Shown in pieces: positions 23,820 through 32,925 of a stretch of 64,000 nucleotides of DNA. How positions within the stretch are numbered: the first letter of the stretch is position 1; every line of letters starts with the position of its first letter. The notes under the pieces are model-generated. The model was given only the letters and a program-made list of their open reading frames with translations. It did not search any database and was not told where the DNA came from. The translations under genes were made by a program, and so were the position numbers. This DNA comes from Mucilaginibacter frigoritolerans (GTDB taxonomy: Bacteria > Bacteroidota > Bacteroidia > Sphingobacteriales > Sphingobacteriaceae): assembly GCF_007830615.1 (NCBI RefSeq), contig NZ_VLLI01000002.1, forward strand, positions 248,001-312,000, written 5' to 3'.

Positions 23820-25343
23820 ATGAAGAAAATCTTTACTTCAATTGCATTAACGTGCCTTATCGGCGGAACGGCAATTGCCCAGCAGCATGATGAATCTGCT
23901 GCAAAAAACAATCAGCCTATAACCAAAAGCCGGGTGCTGCAGGTTGATTCATCTGTAACTACCAAACATACGGTAACCATAAAAGGAAAACTTATTCCTT
24001 ACACCGCAACCGCTGGTACTATGCCCATTTGGGATGGGGATGGCCGTCCGGTAGCAGGCGTGTTTTATACTTATTATGAGCGCGACGATATTACTGATAA
24101 AGCCAACAGGCCGCTGGTAATTTCATTTAATGGTGGCCCGGGTACGCCTTCTGTGTGGATGGAGATTGGTTATACCGGACCAAGGTTATTAAACATTGAT
24201 GATGAAGGTTACCCGGTACAACCTTACGGTATCAGTGAAAATAAAAACTCCATACTTGATGTTGCCGATATTGTTTACATCGATCCGGTAAATACCGGCT
24301 ATTCAAGAATTGTGAATAAAGAAACTCCGGGTTCAAAATTCTACGGCGTTAATGAGGATATTAAATACCTGGCCGAGTGGATCAACACATTTGTTACCCG
24401 CAAAAACCGCTGGGCATCGCCTAAATTCTTAATCGGCGAAAGCTATGGTACCACCAGGGTATCGGGCTTAGCACTTGAGCTACAGGAAGCACAGTGGATG
24501 TATCTGAACGGCGTTGTTTTAGTATCACCAACTGATTTGGGAATTGAGCGCAGCGGCCCGGTACAGGCAGCATTGAAATTGCCTTATTTTGCTGCAACCG
24601 CCTGGTACCACAAAGCCCTTTCGGCCGATCTGCAACAAAAAGAGTTAACCGATTTTTTACCGGAGGTTGAAAATTTCACCATCAATGAGCTGATCCCGGC
24701 TTTATCGCGCGGTGGTTTTATTGATGATGCACAGCGCACTACCATAGCTGCAAAAATGGCACATTACAGTGGCCTGTCGCAAAAAGTGATACTGGATAAT
24801 AACCTGGATGTTTCCTACGATTTGTTCTGGAAAGAGTTATTACGTGATAAAGGTTTCACTATTGGTCGCCTGGATTCACGCTACAAAGGGATAGACAGAC
24901 AGACGAGCGGTGTTAGCCCGGATTATAATGCGGAACTTAGCTCATGGCTGCACTCCTTTACCCCGGCAATTAACATCTACCTGCGTAATGATCTGAACTA
25001 TAAAACCGACCTCAAATACAATATGTTCGGTAACGTTTGGCCATGGGATGATAAAGACAATCATACCGGCGAAAACCTGCGTCAGGCTATCGCTCAAAAC
25101 CCATCCCTTCATTTACTTATCCAATCGGGCTATTTTGATGGCGCGTGTGACTACTTTAATGCCAAATACAGCCTTTGGCAGCTTGACCCAAGCGGTCGCC
25201 TTAAAGACCGCCTTAAATGGGAAGGTTACAAAAGCGGGCACATGATGTACCTGCGTAAAGAAGACCTTTCAACAGCTACTGAAAATTTAAGGAAGTTTAT
25301 TGAGGAGTCTATTCCAAAAGCTGGGCAACCGGTTAAATATTAA
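23820..25343 (+). CDS. secreted S10-family serine carboxypeptidase
   Basis: The 507-residue protein has a signal peptide (MKKIFTSIALTCLIGGTAIA). S10 motifs are complete: FNGGPGTPSVW (oxyanion hole), IGESYGTTRVSGLA with nucleophile S208, QSGYFDGACDYFN for the catalytic Asp region, and YKSGHMMYL for the His. The family removes C-terminal residues from peptides in acidic conditions. It is a periplasmic or secreted enzyme, standing alone, with a terminator 15 bp downstream. Confidence 0.93.
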   Translation: MKKIFTSIALTCLIGGTAIAQQHDESAAKNNQPITKSRVLQVDSSVTTKHTVTIKGKLIPYTATAGTMPIWDGDGRPVAGVFYTYYERDDITDKANRPLVISFNGGPGTPSVWMEIGYTGPRLLNIDDEGYPVQPYGISENKNSILDVADIVYIDPVNTGYSRIVNKETPGSKFYGVNEDIKYLAEWINTFVTRKNRWASPKFLIGESYGTTRVSGLALELQEAQWMYLNGVVLVSPTDLGIERSGPVQAALKLPYFAATAWYHKALSADLQQKELTDFLPEVENFTINELIPALSRGGFIDDAQRTTIAAKMAHYSGLSQKVILDNNLDVSYDLFWKELLRDKGFTIGRLDSRYKGIDRQTSGVSPDYNAELSSWLHSFTPAINIYLRNDLNYKTDLKYNMFGNVWPWDDKDNHTGENLRQAIAQNPSLHLLIQSGYFDGACDYFNAKYSLWQLDPSGRLKDRLKWEGYKSGHMMYLRKEDLSTATENLRKFIEESIPKAGQPVKY

Positions 25344-25357
25344 TCCAAACCTCCAGA

Positions 25358-25413
25358 GCTTGTCATTGTAATCCGTTATAAGAGGAAAAGCAATGACAAG
25401 CTTTTTATTTTTT
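25358..25413 (+). terminator. terminator of the S10 peptidase gene
   Basis: A perfect 12-bp stem (AGCTTGTCATTG / CAATGACAAGCT) with a 21-nt loop is followed by TTTTATTTTTT at 25403-25413. It starts 15 bp after the stop codon. The long loop is unusual but the T-run is strong. Confidence 0.8.
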
Positions 25414-25524
25414 CATTCCCCCGCTATTTAGCACAACACTCCTTCGTAAAAAAACCGGTTATTTTCCTAACCATTTACATTCTTCAAAAACCATTTATAC
25501 CATTGGATGTTCTAAAAACACCCA

Positions 25525-26166
25525 ATGAATAACGAAACCAAAAAAGTTGCCATAATTGTGGCTCACCCTGACGATGAAACTTTATGGGCTGGCGGAACAA
25601 TATTAAGCCATCCTGAATGGACCTGTTTTATAATAAGTCTGTGCCGCAAAAACGATCCTGACCGTGCGCCTAAATTTGAAATCGTTTCAAAAATATTAGG
25701 TGCAGAAAGCTGGATGGACGATTTGGACGATGGGCCCGAGCAAACGGCATTATCATCAAATGAAGTAGAAGAAGCTATCCTGAAACTATTGCCTTTTTTT
25801 GAGTTTGATATAATTATTACCCATAGCATTTATGGCGAATACACCCGTCACCGCAGACACGAGGAAATTGGTAAAGCGGTAATAAATCTTTGGCATTCAG
25901 GAAAAATACAAACCAATGAATTGTGGGCATTTGCTTACGAAGACGGGGGGCGGAAATATTATCCCATAGCGATGGAAGATGCTCCAATATTTTTCCCGCT
26001 CCCGCATCATGTATGGGAACAAAAATACAGCATTATTAAAAACACTTACGGATTTAGTCCAGACAGCTGGGAGGCTAACACCACACCAAAGGAAGAAGCT
26101 TTCTGGCAATTTTTTAACGCTGACCAGGCCAATAACTGGCTGCATAGCGGACACACCACACTATGA
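25525..26166 (+). CDS. PIG-L family deacetylase
   Basis: The 213-residue protein carries the zinc-binding signature AHPDDE (residues 13-18) and the distal HRRHEEIGKAV, which supplies the third His. PIG-L enzymes remove N-acetyl groups from sugars such as GlcNAc-malate or GlcNAc-inositol. The ATGA overlap (4 bp) with the GT4 gene shows they are translationally coupled. Similar deacetylase/GT4 pairs make bacillithiol or mycothiol, but the GT here does not resemble BshA in its N-terminal sequence, so I do not assign that pathway. Confidence 0.88.
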   Translation: MNNETKKVAIIVAHPDDETLWAGGTILSHPEWTCFIISLCRKNDPDRAPKFEIVSKILGAESWMDDLDDGPEQTALSSNEVEEAILKLLPFFEFDIIITHSIYGEYTRHRRHEEIGKAVINLWHSGKIQTNELWAFAYEDGGRKYYPIAMEDAPIFFPLPHHVWEQKYSIIKNTYGFSPDSWEANTTPKEEAFWQFFNADQANNWLHSGHTTL

Positions 26167-27305
26167 AAGTTTTATTATTGTATGATTACCCCGCATCTCC
26201 CAGCGGTTTGGCAACGCAGGGAGAATTATTATTAAAAGGATTGATTGAACTGGGCGTTGATGTTCACGCTGTAAATTGCGAATCGCCGCTTGAAAAAGAA
26301 TGGTATTACAAGTGGTTTAAGCCCGATGTTGTGGTTGGAATTGGCTATTGGGGCCATACTCCCGATTTAATTCTGCACCCACAAAAGCATAACGTATTAC
26401 CGGTGCCCTGGCTGGTTGCCAACGGCTACATTGCCAATTATCAGGATACGCTGAATAACCTGCCTCTTATTTTGGTTACCTCTAACTGGGTAAAAGAAAT
26501 GTATGTGAGGGATGGCATCAGTGGCGAAAATATAGAAGTTTTGCCGGTGGGTTGTGATACGGATAATTTTATTCCGGTTGCCAAAGATGATCCGCAGACT
26601 TTGGCTGTGAGAGACTCGTTAGGGGTAAAGCCTGATGAGCTGATGATCCTTACGGTAGGCGGGGATGCCGCATCAAAAGGGGCACAGGAGGTGATGCAGG
26701 CGCTGGCTATGATAGATGGCAAAGTACCCGATTGGAAATACGTTTGCAAGGTTTGGCCGCAACCCCGCACAGAAGTGCAAACCGGGGCGGATCTGGCACT
26801 TGCCAGGCAATTGGGCATTGATAAAAAAGTGTTGTATGCCACCAGTATCAATTCGCGCAATTTTATGCCCCACCTGATAGGTGCCTGCGATATTTATGCC
26901 GCACCATCCAGGCTGGAAGGCTTTGGTATGTCGCAAGTGGAAGCAAATGCCTGCGAAAAACCGGTGATCTCCATGAAAGCTATGGGAATGCTGGATACCA
27001 TGATTGATGGCGAAACAGCATTACTGGCCAATGTTGCCCAAAAAATAGTGGTTGATCATGTGATACTTGGTAAAGCTGCCGGCTATCCTGAAAATCACCG
27101 GGTTGATTTTGATATTCCCCGCACGGTTGATTACCGCGCCAATACCGATGATCTTGCCCAACATTTATTAAACCTGATGAATCACCCTTTACTGCGGGTT
27201 GAATTAGGCAAAAACGGTCGTAAACGTGTGGTTGAACATTTTGACTACCGGGTAGTAGCCAAAAAGTTCGTGGAGATAATACAAAGAAAATTAGGGATAA
27301 ACTAA
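26163..27305 (+). CDS. GT4 family glycosyltransferase
   Basis: The 380-residue GT-B protein opens with VLLLYDYPASPSGLATQGELLLKGL (donor-loop glycines). Its C-terminal half has ILTVGGDAASKGAQEVMQAL, YAAPSRLEGFGMSQVEANACEKPVI (the E-x7-E motif of GT4) and GRKRVVEHFDYRVVAKKFVEII. It is cytoplasmic and retaining by family. It overlaps the PIG-L gene by 4 bp and is followed after 11 bp by the GH100-like gene. The donor and acceptor are unknown. Confidence 0.9.
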   Translation: MKVLLLYDYPASPSGLATQGELLLKGLIELGVDVHAVNCESPLEKEWYYKWFKPDVVVGIGYWGHTPDLILHPQKHNVLPVPWLVANGYIANYQDTLNNLPLILVTSNWVKEMYVRDGISGENIEVLPVGCDTDNFIPVAKDDPQTLAVRDSLGVKPDELMILTVGGDAASKGAQEVMQALAMIDGKVPDWKYVCKVWPQPRTEVQTGADLALARQLGIDKKVLYATSINSRNFMPHLIGACDIYAAPSRLEGFGMSQVEANACEKPVISMKAMGMLDTMIDGETALLANVAQKIVVDHVILGKAAGYPENHRVDFDIPRTVDYRANTDDLAQHLLNLMNHPLLRVELGKNGRKRVVEHFDYRVVAKKFVEIIQRKLGIN

Positions 27306-27316
27306 ATTAACGGACC

Positions 27317-28486
27317 ATGACAGCAGCAGAGCGCGAAGAAATAGAAGCAGCCAAAAAATCGGCATTGGAAGTATTGCTGCATAATGCAAATGGTCCTTTC
27401 CATGGTTTACCACGCACGGCCGGGTGGGGGTACCCGGAGCCCTATACCCGCGATTTGATGTTTTCTATCTTCGGCATTGCCGTAAGCGGAAACCAACTAT
27501 TAATAAACAGCATCAGGTTGGTGCTGCAAACGCTGGCAGAAAACCAAACAGAGCATGGTCATATCGTATCGCTGGTACATGAAAAAGATGACCGCGGAGC
27601 AAGTGACACTACACCCTTATTTTTAGTAGGGGTGGGTATTTTCAGAAAATTAACCGGAGAGGCTGATTTTTTGGATGATGCCGTATCAAAGGCCCTCACC
27701 TGGATGGAATACCAAAGCCCATCGGACCGGTACCTGATTGCACAGCAACCCACCAGCGATTGGCGCGACGAACAATGGGTTTTAGGCCTTGGGCTATTTG
27801 TCAACACATTAACCTACACCTATTTGAAATTGCTTGACCAGCATGAGCGCGCAGAACAAATGCGCAAAGAAATAAAGCGCCCAACCATTGATGGCGGCTT
27901 TATAAACGCCCACGAGCACGAAGGGCTTGAACAACGGAACAAGCCTTATTTTGCATTCTGGTCGTACAAAGTTTATTACAGCGATAAGTTTGATCTGCTT
28001 GGCAATAGCATCGCTATCCTTTCGGGTATAACAAGCCCCGAACGCGCCGAAGCAATTATTGATTGGGTAGAAACAGAATGCGGGCACATGCAGCAAACCG
28101 GCGATCTCAAATTAAATCTCCCGCCAAATTTTTTCCCGTTTACCCTCCCTGGCGATGCCGACTGGTTGCCACGCTATGAGAACTTTAATTTGCCGGGCAA
28201 TTATCATAATGGGGGTATATGGCCATTCATCTGTGGCTTTTATGTAGCCGCCCTGGTAGCCGCTAAAAAGTATGACCTTGCCGAACAAAAGCTTATTGAA
28301 TTAACCAAACTGGTTAAACTGTCACAAGACCCAAATCTTCCTTTTGGCTTTAACGAATGGATAAAAGCACAGGATGGCAAAGTTCGGGGTGTTGACTGGC
28401 AAACGTGGAGCGCAGCACTTTATCTTTATGCCGCAAAATGCGTAGAAGATAGGGGTACCCCTTACTTTGATGAAATGAGAGCTTAA
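27317..28486 (+). CDS. (alpha/alpha)6 glycosidase-like protein, GH100-like
   Basis: The 389-residue protein has no signal peptide. Its pattern fits the GH100 neutral/alkaline invertase and debranching (alpha/alpha)6 barrel families: GYPEPYTRDLMFSIFG (residues about 35-50, with an Asp), TTPLFLVGVGIFRKLTG, QQPTSDWRDEQWVLG, YHNGGIWPFICGFYVAALVAAKK, and VDWQTWSAALYLYAAKCV at the end. The last two are strikingly like plant neutral invertases. It sits with PIG-L and GT4 genes in one operon and probably acts on a small cytoplasmic glycoside. Catalytic residues were not individually mapped. Confidence 0.7.
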   Translation: MTAAEREEIEAAKKSALEVLLHNANGPFHGLPRTAGWGYPEPYTRDLMFSIFGIAVSGNQLLINSIRLVLQTLAENQTEHGHIVSLVHEKDDRGASDTTPLFLVGVGIFRKLTGEADFLDDAVSKALTWMEYQSPSDRYLIAQQPTSDWRDEQWVLGLGLFVNTLTYTYLKLLDQHERAEQMRKEIKRPTIDGGFINAHEHEGLEQRNKPYFAFWSYKVYYSDKFDLLGNSIAILSGITSPERAEAIIDWVETECGHMQQTGDLKLNLPPNFFPFTLPGDADWLPRYENFNLPGNYHNGGIWPFICGFYVAALVAAKKYDLAEQKLIELTKLVKLSQDPNLPFGFNEWIKAQDGKVRGVDWQTWSAALYLYAAKCVEDRGTPYFDEMRA

Positions 28487-28581
28487 AGTATTTTTTTACA
28501 CAATAAAATAAAAACTAAGCATAGGAAACATAATTTGCCTAATAGGTAATATTATCTATCTTTACCCTCGGGGACAGGATT

Positions 28582-28815
28582 ATGGGATTGCAATTAAGAA
28601 TAACCTTTAATGATATTGATTATGTTTACGAGATCATTAACAGTAAACTAATTAATAAAAACAGTACGGAAATAGCGTTGCTTTTAAATGCTGAAAAAAT
28701 AGAATTAATAAAAGATTATAAAAATATCTGGGTACAAAAAAACGGAGAATTGTCTATTGCTCCTGAATTTGCGGAAGCACTGGGCCGGTCGGTTAGTTTG
28801 CGTTTAAGGTTATAA
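28582..28815 (+). CDS. small hypothetical protein
   Basis: This 77-residue protein starts MGLQLRITFNDIDYVYEI. It mixes beta-like strands and a helix (ALLLNAEKIELIKDY) and ends in SVSLRLRL. There is no signal peptide or membrane segment. I do not recognise a family. It has a good start context (a TATCTTTA-like -7 box 22 bp before ATG) and is followed closely by a terminator, which supports it being a real gene. Confidence 0.6.
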   Translation: MGLQLRITFNDIDYVYEIINSKLINKNSTEIALLLNAEKIELIKDYKNIWVQKNGELSIAPEFAEALGRSVSLRLRL

Positions 28816-29194
28816 AAAAATAAAGCCTCCGCACACTCGCTGCTTGGAGGCTTTAACCTAAACCTTATCACAGTTGACGGACAGGATGTCCGCCTTATAT
28901 GAAGCGATAAAGATACGCACTATTGTTCTATTTTGCAATAGCTTCAATGGTGTAGCATTGACGCAATGACTTAACGAAATCTCCAAAGGTGTCAAATTGA
29001 CCTTTAAAAGCTCCTTATAAATCATGAATTGTAAAAAAAATGTTACAATATTCCCCCTGGTTGTACGTTTTAAAGGACTCAAAACCCTTTACTCTGAATA
29101 AGAGGCCCTTAACACAATACTATTTTAACATCTCATGATCTTTTTTTTGCGAAGTAATAACCCGGCAGCAAAATTCGGAGCTTCAAAATAACGT
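28816..29194. other. intergenic stretch with a bidirectional terminator
   Basis: This 379-bp gap between convergent genes holds a 9-bp hairpin (AAAGCCTCC / GGAGGCTTT, 28822-28854) with T-rich tails on both strands. Two weaker dyads lie near 28935-29010 (TCAATG-GTGTAG-CATTGA; AAAGGT...ACCTTT). A 74-codon open frame on the minus strand (28858-29082) has no family look. I see no other gene. Confidence 0.6.
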
Positions 29195-30226
29195 TTAATA
29201 AAACTTTGGTAAAGGAACCAGCTTTAAGTTTTGACGCTGGTGCCAGTAAGGATAAATCGGGTCAACTTCGCTGGCGGCATCAAGTCTTTTTATCTGCTCT
29301 ATGTCCAGATTCCATCCCACTGCTGCCAGGTTTTGTTTAAGCTGTTCTTCATCCCTGGCTCCAATAACCAGGTTGGCTACTGTAGGTCTTTGTAATAACC
29401 AGTTAAGCGCCACCTGTGCCACTGATTTACCTGTTTCAGCTGCTATTTCATCCAATACATCAACAATGCTGTATAGGCGCTCAAAATTAGTAGCCGGTCC
29501 GTGTGATCCACCCTGACTGATTCTTGAACTCTCCGGAATTGCTTTCCCCCTGCGAAACTTGCCGCTCAACTGTCCTGATGATAATGGGCTCCAAACAATG
29601 GTGTCTACCTTTTGATCTATTCCAACCGGCATCAGCTCCCATTCAAATTCGCGGTTTAGTAAAGAGTAATAAGCCTGGTGTGCAATATACCGGGCCCAGC
29701 CGTACCGTTCCGAAACCGAAAGCGATTTCATTAAATGCCAGCCTGAAAAATTTGAACAGGCAATATAACGCACCTTTCCGCTGGTAATTAAATCATCCAA
29801 GGCCCGCAAGGTTTCTTCAACCGGTGTAGTGGCGTCAAAACCGTGCATGTGGTAAATGTCAATATGATCAGTATTTAAACGTTTCAAACTGTTGTTACAG
29901 GCTTGTATCAGATGCTCGCGTGATGAACCAAAATCATTCGGACCATCGCCCATGGTAAAGGTGGCTTTGGTGGAGATCAGTACCTGGTTGCGTAAGCCTG
30001 CAAGTGCTTTCCCTAATATCTCCTCTGAAATACCGCGCGAATAAACATTAGCCGTATCAAAAAAATTAACCCCTGCGTCAAGGCATAGGTTAACCATCTT
30101 TTTGGCCTCATCAATCTGCGTATTTCCCCATGCCTTAAAAAACTCATTGCCCCCGCCAAAAGTGGCCGTCCCAAAACTCAGCACAGGTACCCTTAGTCCC
30201 GATGCACCCAATTGTCTGTATTCCAT
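29195..30226 (-). CDS. aldo/keto reductase
   Basis: The 343-residue protein has the AKR pattern: MEYRQLGASGLRVPVLSFGTATFGGG, FFDTANVYSRGISEEILGKAL (catalytic Asp and Tyr), ISTKATF (Lys), DHIDIYHMHGFD (His), GKVRYIACSNFSGWHL and the C-terminal GARDEEQLKQNLAAVGW. It resembles the YajO/YghZ-like branch. It reduces aldehydes or ketones with NADPH; the substrate is unknown. A candidate -7 box TATTTTTG lies upstream on the minus strand. Confidence 0.92.
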   Translation of the reverse strand: MEYRQLGASGLRVPVLSFGTATFGGGNEFFKAWGNTQIDEAKKMVNLCLDAGVNFFDTANVYSRGISEEILGKALAGLRNQVLISTKATFTMGDGPNDFGSSREHLIQACNNSLKRLNTDHIDIYHMHGFDATTPVEETLRALDDLITSGKVRYIACSNFSGWHLMKSLSVSERYGWARYIAHQAYYSLLNREFEWELMPVGIDQKVDTIVWSPLSSGQLSGKFRRGKAIPESSRISQGGSHGPATNFERLYSIVDVLDEIAAETGKSVAQVALNWLLQRPTVANLVIGARDEEQLKQNLAAVGWNLDIEQIKRLDAASEVDPIYPYWHQRQNLKLVPLPKFY

Positions 30227-30382
30227 AGTAAGTGTTGTTAAATGTTATTTTCAAAAATAACAAGCAAGCGGGCATAAGTTTGTCAGTGAAGTTTCAAGGT
30301 TTAAATTGTAAAAGAGATAATACAGCAATTTTGGAGGGCTCAGTCATTCCTATTTTTAAATCTTCTTCCGACATTTGCTATA

Positions 30383-30745
30383 ATGAGCACCGATCCATTT
30401 ATTTATCTGGAGTTTCTGCGTAAAACTTTACTGCCCTTACCTGGTGTAACAGAAAAGCTGCATTTCGGCACACCGGCTTTTTATGTAAATAAAAAGATCT
30501 TTACCCGGCTAAAAGAGGATGGTGAAACATTAGTGGTTAGCACCCTGGAGCGCGATAAATGGATGGATGCCGATCCACTAACTTTTTTTATAACCGACCA
30601 TTATCGCCATTACGATTATATGCTGGTTGCATTGAAAACCGTATCGCCGGATGATTTGAACCTGCTGCTCTTAGCTGCCTGGCGTAACCGTGCACCTGCA
30701 AGGCTGGTAAAACAATTTGAAACAGAACTATTATCAAAACAATGA
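30383..30745 (+). CDS. MmcQ/YjbR family protein
   Basis: This 120-residue protein fits the MmcQ/YjbR (DUF419) family: FLRKTLLPLPGVTEKLHFGTPAFYVNKKIFTRL, then VSTLERDKWMDADPLTFF and HYRHYDYMLVALKTVSPDDLNLLLLAAWRNRAP. The fold is a CyaY-like alpha-beta sandwich. It is sometimes called DNA-binding, but a role is not settled. It overlaps the cupin gene by 4 bp (ATGA). Confidence 0.85.
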   Translation: MSTDPFIYLEFLRKTLLPLPGVTEKLHFGTPAFYVNKKIFTRLKEDGETLVVSTLERDKWMDADPLTFFITDHYRHYDYMLVALKTVSPDDLNLLLLAAWRNRAPARLVKQFETELLSKQ

Positions 30746-31086
30746 TTACATCAACCCAAAACGCAGAACATTATATATGGGGAAAAGAATGCGATGGCTG
30801 GCATTTATTAAATGCCGATAGCTTAAGTGTTATACAGGAGCGCATGCCTCCGGGAACCGGTGAGCAACTGCATTACCATGAACGTGCGCAGCAGGTATTC
30901 TACATCCTATCAGGCATGGCCACATTTGAGGTTGACGGAGAATTGAAAACCGTTAGTCCAGGCGAAAGCATTCATATTAACCCTTCAACCAGACACCGCA
31001 TTTTTAATAACGGGGACGAAGACCTCCATTTCCTGGTAATATCAGAACCTAAAGCCCATGGTGACAGGGTGAATTGCCCCCTCTAA
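30742..31086 (+). CDS. small cupin-domain protein
   Basis: The 114-residue protein is a single cupin: PPGTGEQLHYHERAQQVFYILSG (motif 1 with H-x-H and Glu/Gln), then PGESIHINPSTRHRIFNNGDEDLHFL (motif 2 with His). It may bind a metal. It overlaps the MmcQ gene by 4 bp. Its last few residues and stop codon (from 31076) lie inside a palindromic repeat, so the C-terminus was set by that element. Confidence 0.88.
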   Translation: MITSTQNAEHYIWGKECDGWHLLNADSLSVIQERMPPGTGEQLHYHERAQQVFYILSGMATFEVDGELKTVSPGESIHINPSTRHRIFNNGDEDLHFLVISEPKAHGDRVNCPL

Positions 31087-31167
31087 ATCTCCCCCGGAAG
31101 GGGAGACTTTTGACTTCGCCCGTATTTATTTTTAAGTCCTCCCTACCGGGGAGGATTTAGATGGGGC
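31076..31167. repeat. GC-rich palindromic repeat with terminal inverted arms
   Basis: The ends are inverted copies: 22 bp at 31076-31097 and 31146-31167 match at 20 positions. An inner pair (CCCCCGGAAGGGG; CCCTACCGGGG) adds further hairpins. A second member lies at 53996-54079. It fills the whole space between the cupin and methyltransferase genes and supplies the cupin stop codon (31084-31086). Confidence 0.85.
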
Positions 31168-31953
31168 TTATATCTTTATTAAAAAATCCTCTTTCACTTG
31201 TCCCTTCCTGAAAAACACCAGTCCGATCCAAAACAGATCAATGGTTACGGTTACCTGCGGATGGGCCTTTATTTGCGCCCAGGCTTCTTTCATGCCTTCG
31301 CTCCAGTAAATATCATCAAAAATTAACAGGGTATTTTCATTTACTTTAGGCAGGCACCATTCAAAATATTTAAGGGTAGCATCTTTTTGGTGATTGCCAT
31401 CCACAAAAACAAAATCAAGCTCCTTCAATCCCTTTATTACCCCGGGCAGCGTATCATCAAAGTTTCCGGTGTGCAGAACCACATTGTTTACACCGGTCTT
31501 TTTAAATGTTTCTGTTGCTATTTTGGCAGTTTCCGGACAGCCCTCCAGGGTGTAAACCCTTGCATCTGGTACGGCTTTTTGCAGATAAACAGTGGTTACC
31601 CCAAGGCACGTACCCAGCTCAATCATATTGCGGGGCTTCATTTCGGCTGCCAAACGGTATAACAATTGCGCCAGTTTGGGTGGTTTAAGTGCATTACGTG
31701 CAATGTCGCTGATTTTCTTCTGCCGGTTATTGTTTACGTGCGATCCTGCCCCTAAATCGGTTACGGTTATCATCCCGGTGTCAAGAATCAGCTCCTGACG
31801 CATCGCTTCGGCTTCAGGGTATACTTTTTGGGGCGAAAAGTCGTAAATTACCTCATCTACAAGCCGGTAAACAAAAGGGGAGTGCACACCGTGCCTGTTT
31901 TTTGCCCGTAAACGGTGCAGCAGGTAATCTTTAGCAAACCTTAAATTAAACAT
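31168..31953 (-). CDS. class I SAM-dependent methyltransferase (O-methyltransferase-like)
   Basis: The 261-residue protein has the SAM motif I MIELGTCLGVTTVYLQ (residues about 110-125), VYTLEGCPETAKIA, and LDFVFVDGNHQKDATLKYFEWCLPKV with the Asp of O-methyltransferases, then LLIFDDIYWSEGM. The N-terminal 100 residues are helical (RLRAKNRHGVHSPFVYRL) and are shared by a Bacteroidota subfamily. The substrate is not evident. The stop codon abuts the palindromic repeat. Confidence 0.88.
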   Translation of the reverse strand: MFNLRFAKDYLLHRLRAKNRHGVHSPFVYRLVDEVIYDFSPQKVYPEAEAMRQELILDTGMITVTDLGAGSHVNNNRQKKISDIARNALKPPKLAQLLYRLAAEMKPRNMIELGTCLGVTTVYLQKAVPDARVYTLEGCPETAKIATETFKKTGVNNVVLHTGNFDDTLPGVIKGLKELDFVFVDGNHQKDATLKYFEWCLPKVNENTLLIFDDIYWSEGMKEAWAQIKAHPQVTVTIDLFWIGLVFFRKGQVKEDFLIKI

Positions 31954-31997
31954 AGCCGTAAAAATATGTAAAGGTTTAGTATTTTAGCAGTACAAGC

Positions 31998-32855
31998 ATG
32001 ATAAATCCAACAGAAGTAAAATCCCTGATACGCTTACTGGATGATCCGGATAGGGGAATATACGAACTCGTTCACGAAAAACTACTTTCACTGGGCGCAG
32101 GTGTAATTGAACACCTGGAATCTGCCTGGGAACAGGCCTTTGACCCTATACAACAGGAACGCATCCCTGATCTGATACACGAAATTCAATTTGGTATAGT
32201 AAAAAACGATTTGAAGTTATGGCACCAGAGCGGCGCCTTTGATTTGCTGCAGGGCATCCTGATTGTTAACCGTTACCAATATCCCGACCTGGACGAGCAA
32301 AAGGTAATTAACCAGATTGAGGCTATTAAGCGCGACGTATGGATACAGATGATGAATGAGGCCAGTCCGGCTGAGCAGATAAAGCTCATTAACCACGTGT
32401 TTTATAATCTTTATGGTTTTAGCGGCAATATCAACAATCATCGTGACCCTCAAAACAGCTATATCAGCCAGGTGCTTGAAACCAAAAAAGGCAACCAGAT
32501 TTCCTTAGCTATAATTTATTCTATCATAGCCCAAAAGCTGGATGTACCGGTGTATGGTGTAAACCTGCCACAGCATTTTATTTTGGCTTACCTGGATGAA
32601 ACCATGCAAAGCGAATTTGAAGGCGGCATCCTCTTTTATATTAATGCCTTTAACAAAGGTCTTATTTTTGGCAGGAGGGATGTAGATATATTTTTAAAGC
32701 AGCTGAATTTGAAGTTTGATAAGCAGTTTTACGAACCCTGCTCCAATACCGATATTATTAAACGGGTTATCCGTAACCTTATCAGCGCCTACGAACATTT
32801 AGGCTCATCAGAAAAAGTAGACGAACTGAATGAGCTGCTGGAGATAATGGAATAA
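31998..32855 (+). CDS. transglutaminase-like / SirB1-type protein
   Basis: The 285-residue protein matches the SirB1/transglutaminase-like family: FYNLYGFSGNINNHRDPQNSYISQVLETKKGNQISLAIIYSIIAQKLDVPVYGVNLPQHFILAY (residues about 130-200) and a C-terminal repeat-like helical part (IRNLISAYEHLGSSEKVDELNELLEIM). It lacks the catalytic Cys in the usual place (GNQISLAI rather than GxCxxxA), so enzymatic activity is doubtful. It is divergent from the methyltransferase at 31953, 44 bp away. Confidence 0.8.
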   Translation: MINPTEVKSLIRLLDDPDRGIYELVHEKLLSLGAGVIEHLESAWEQAFDPIQQERIPDLIHEIQFGIVKNDLKLWHQSGAFDLLQGILIVNRYQYPDLDEQKVINQIEAIKRDVWIQMMNEASPAEQIKLINHVFYNLYGFSGNINNHRDPQNSYISQVLETKKGNQISLAIIYSIIAQKLDVPVYGVNLPQHFILAYLDETMQSEFEGGILFYINAFNKGLIFGRRDVDIFLKQLNLKFDKQFYEPCSNTDIIKRVIRNLISAYEHLGSSEKVDELNELLEIME

Positions 32856-32892
32856 ACATCCAAATCAAATCTCCACTTAAAGAAGAAATTAA

Positions 32893-32918
32893 AAACCCTC
32901 CGCAATTACGGAGGGTTT
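32893..32918. terminator. bidirectional terminator between convergent genes
   Basis: A perfect 10-bp stem AAACCCTCCG / CGGAGGGTTT with a 6-nt loop lies between the SirB1-like gene and the esterase gene. Confidence 0.85.
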
Positions 32919-32925
32919 AATGTAT

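Noticed and set aside
25525..27305. Bacillithiol synthesis pair BshB-BshA
   Set aside because: The glycosyltransferase N-terminus does not resemble BshA, and the third gene (GH100-like) does not fit that pathway.
28858..29082. 74-codon open frame on the minus strand
   Set aside because: It has biased, Leu/Ile-rich composition from AT-rich DNA, no start signal and no recognisable family.
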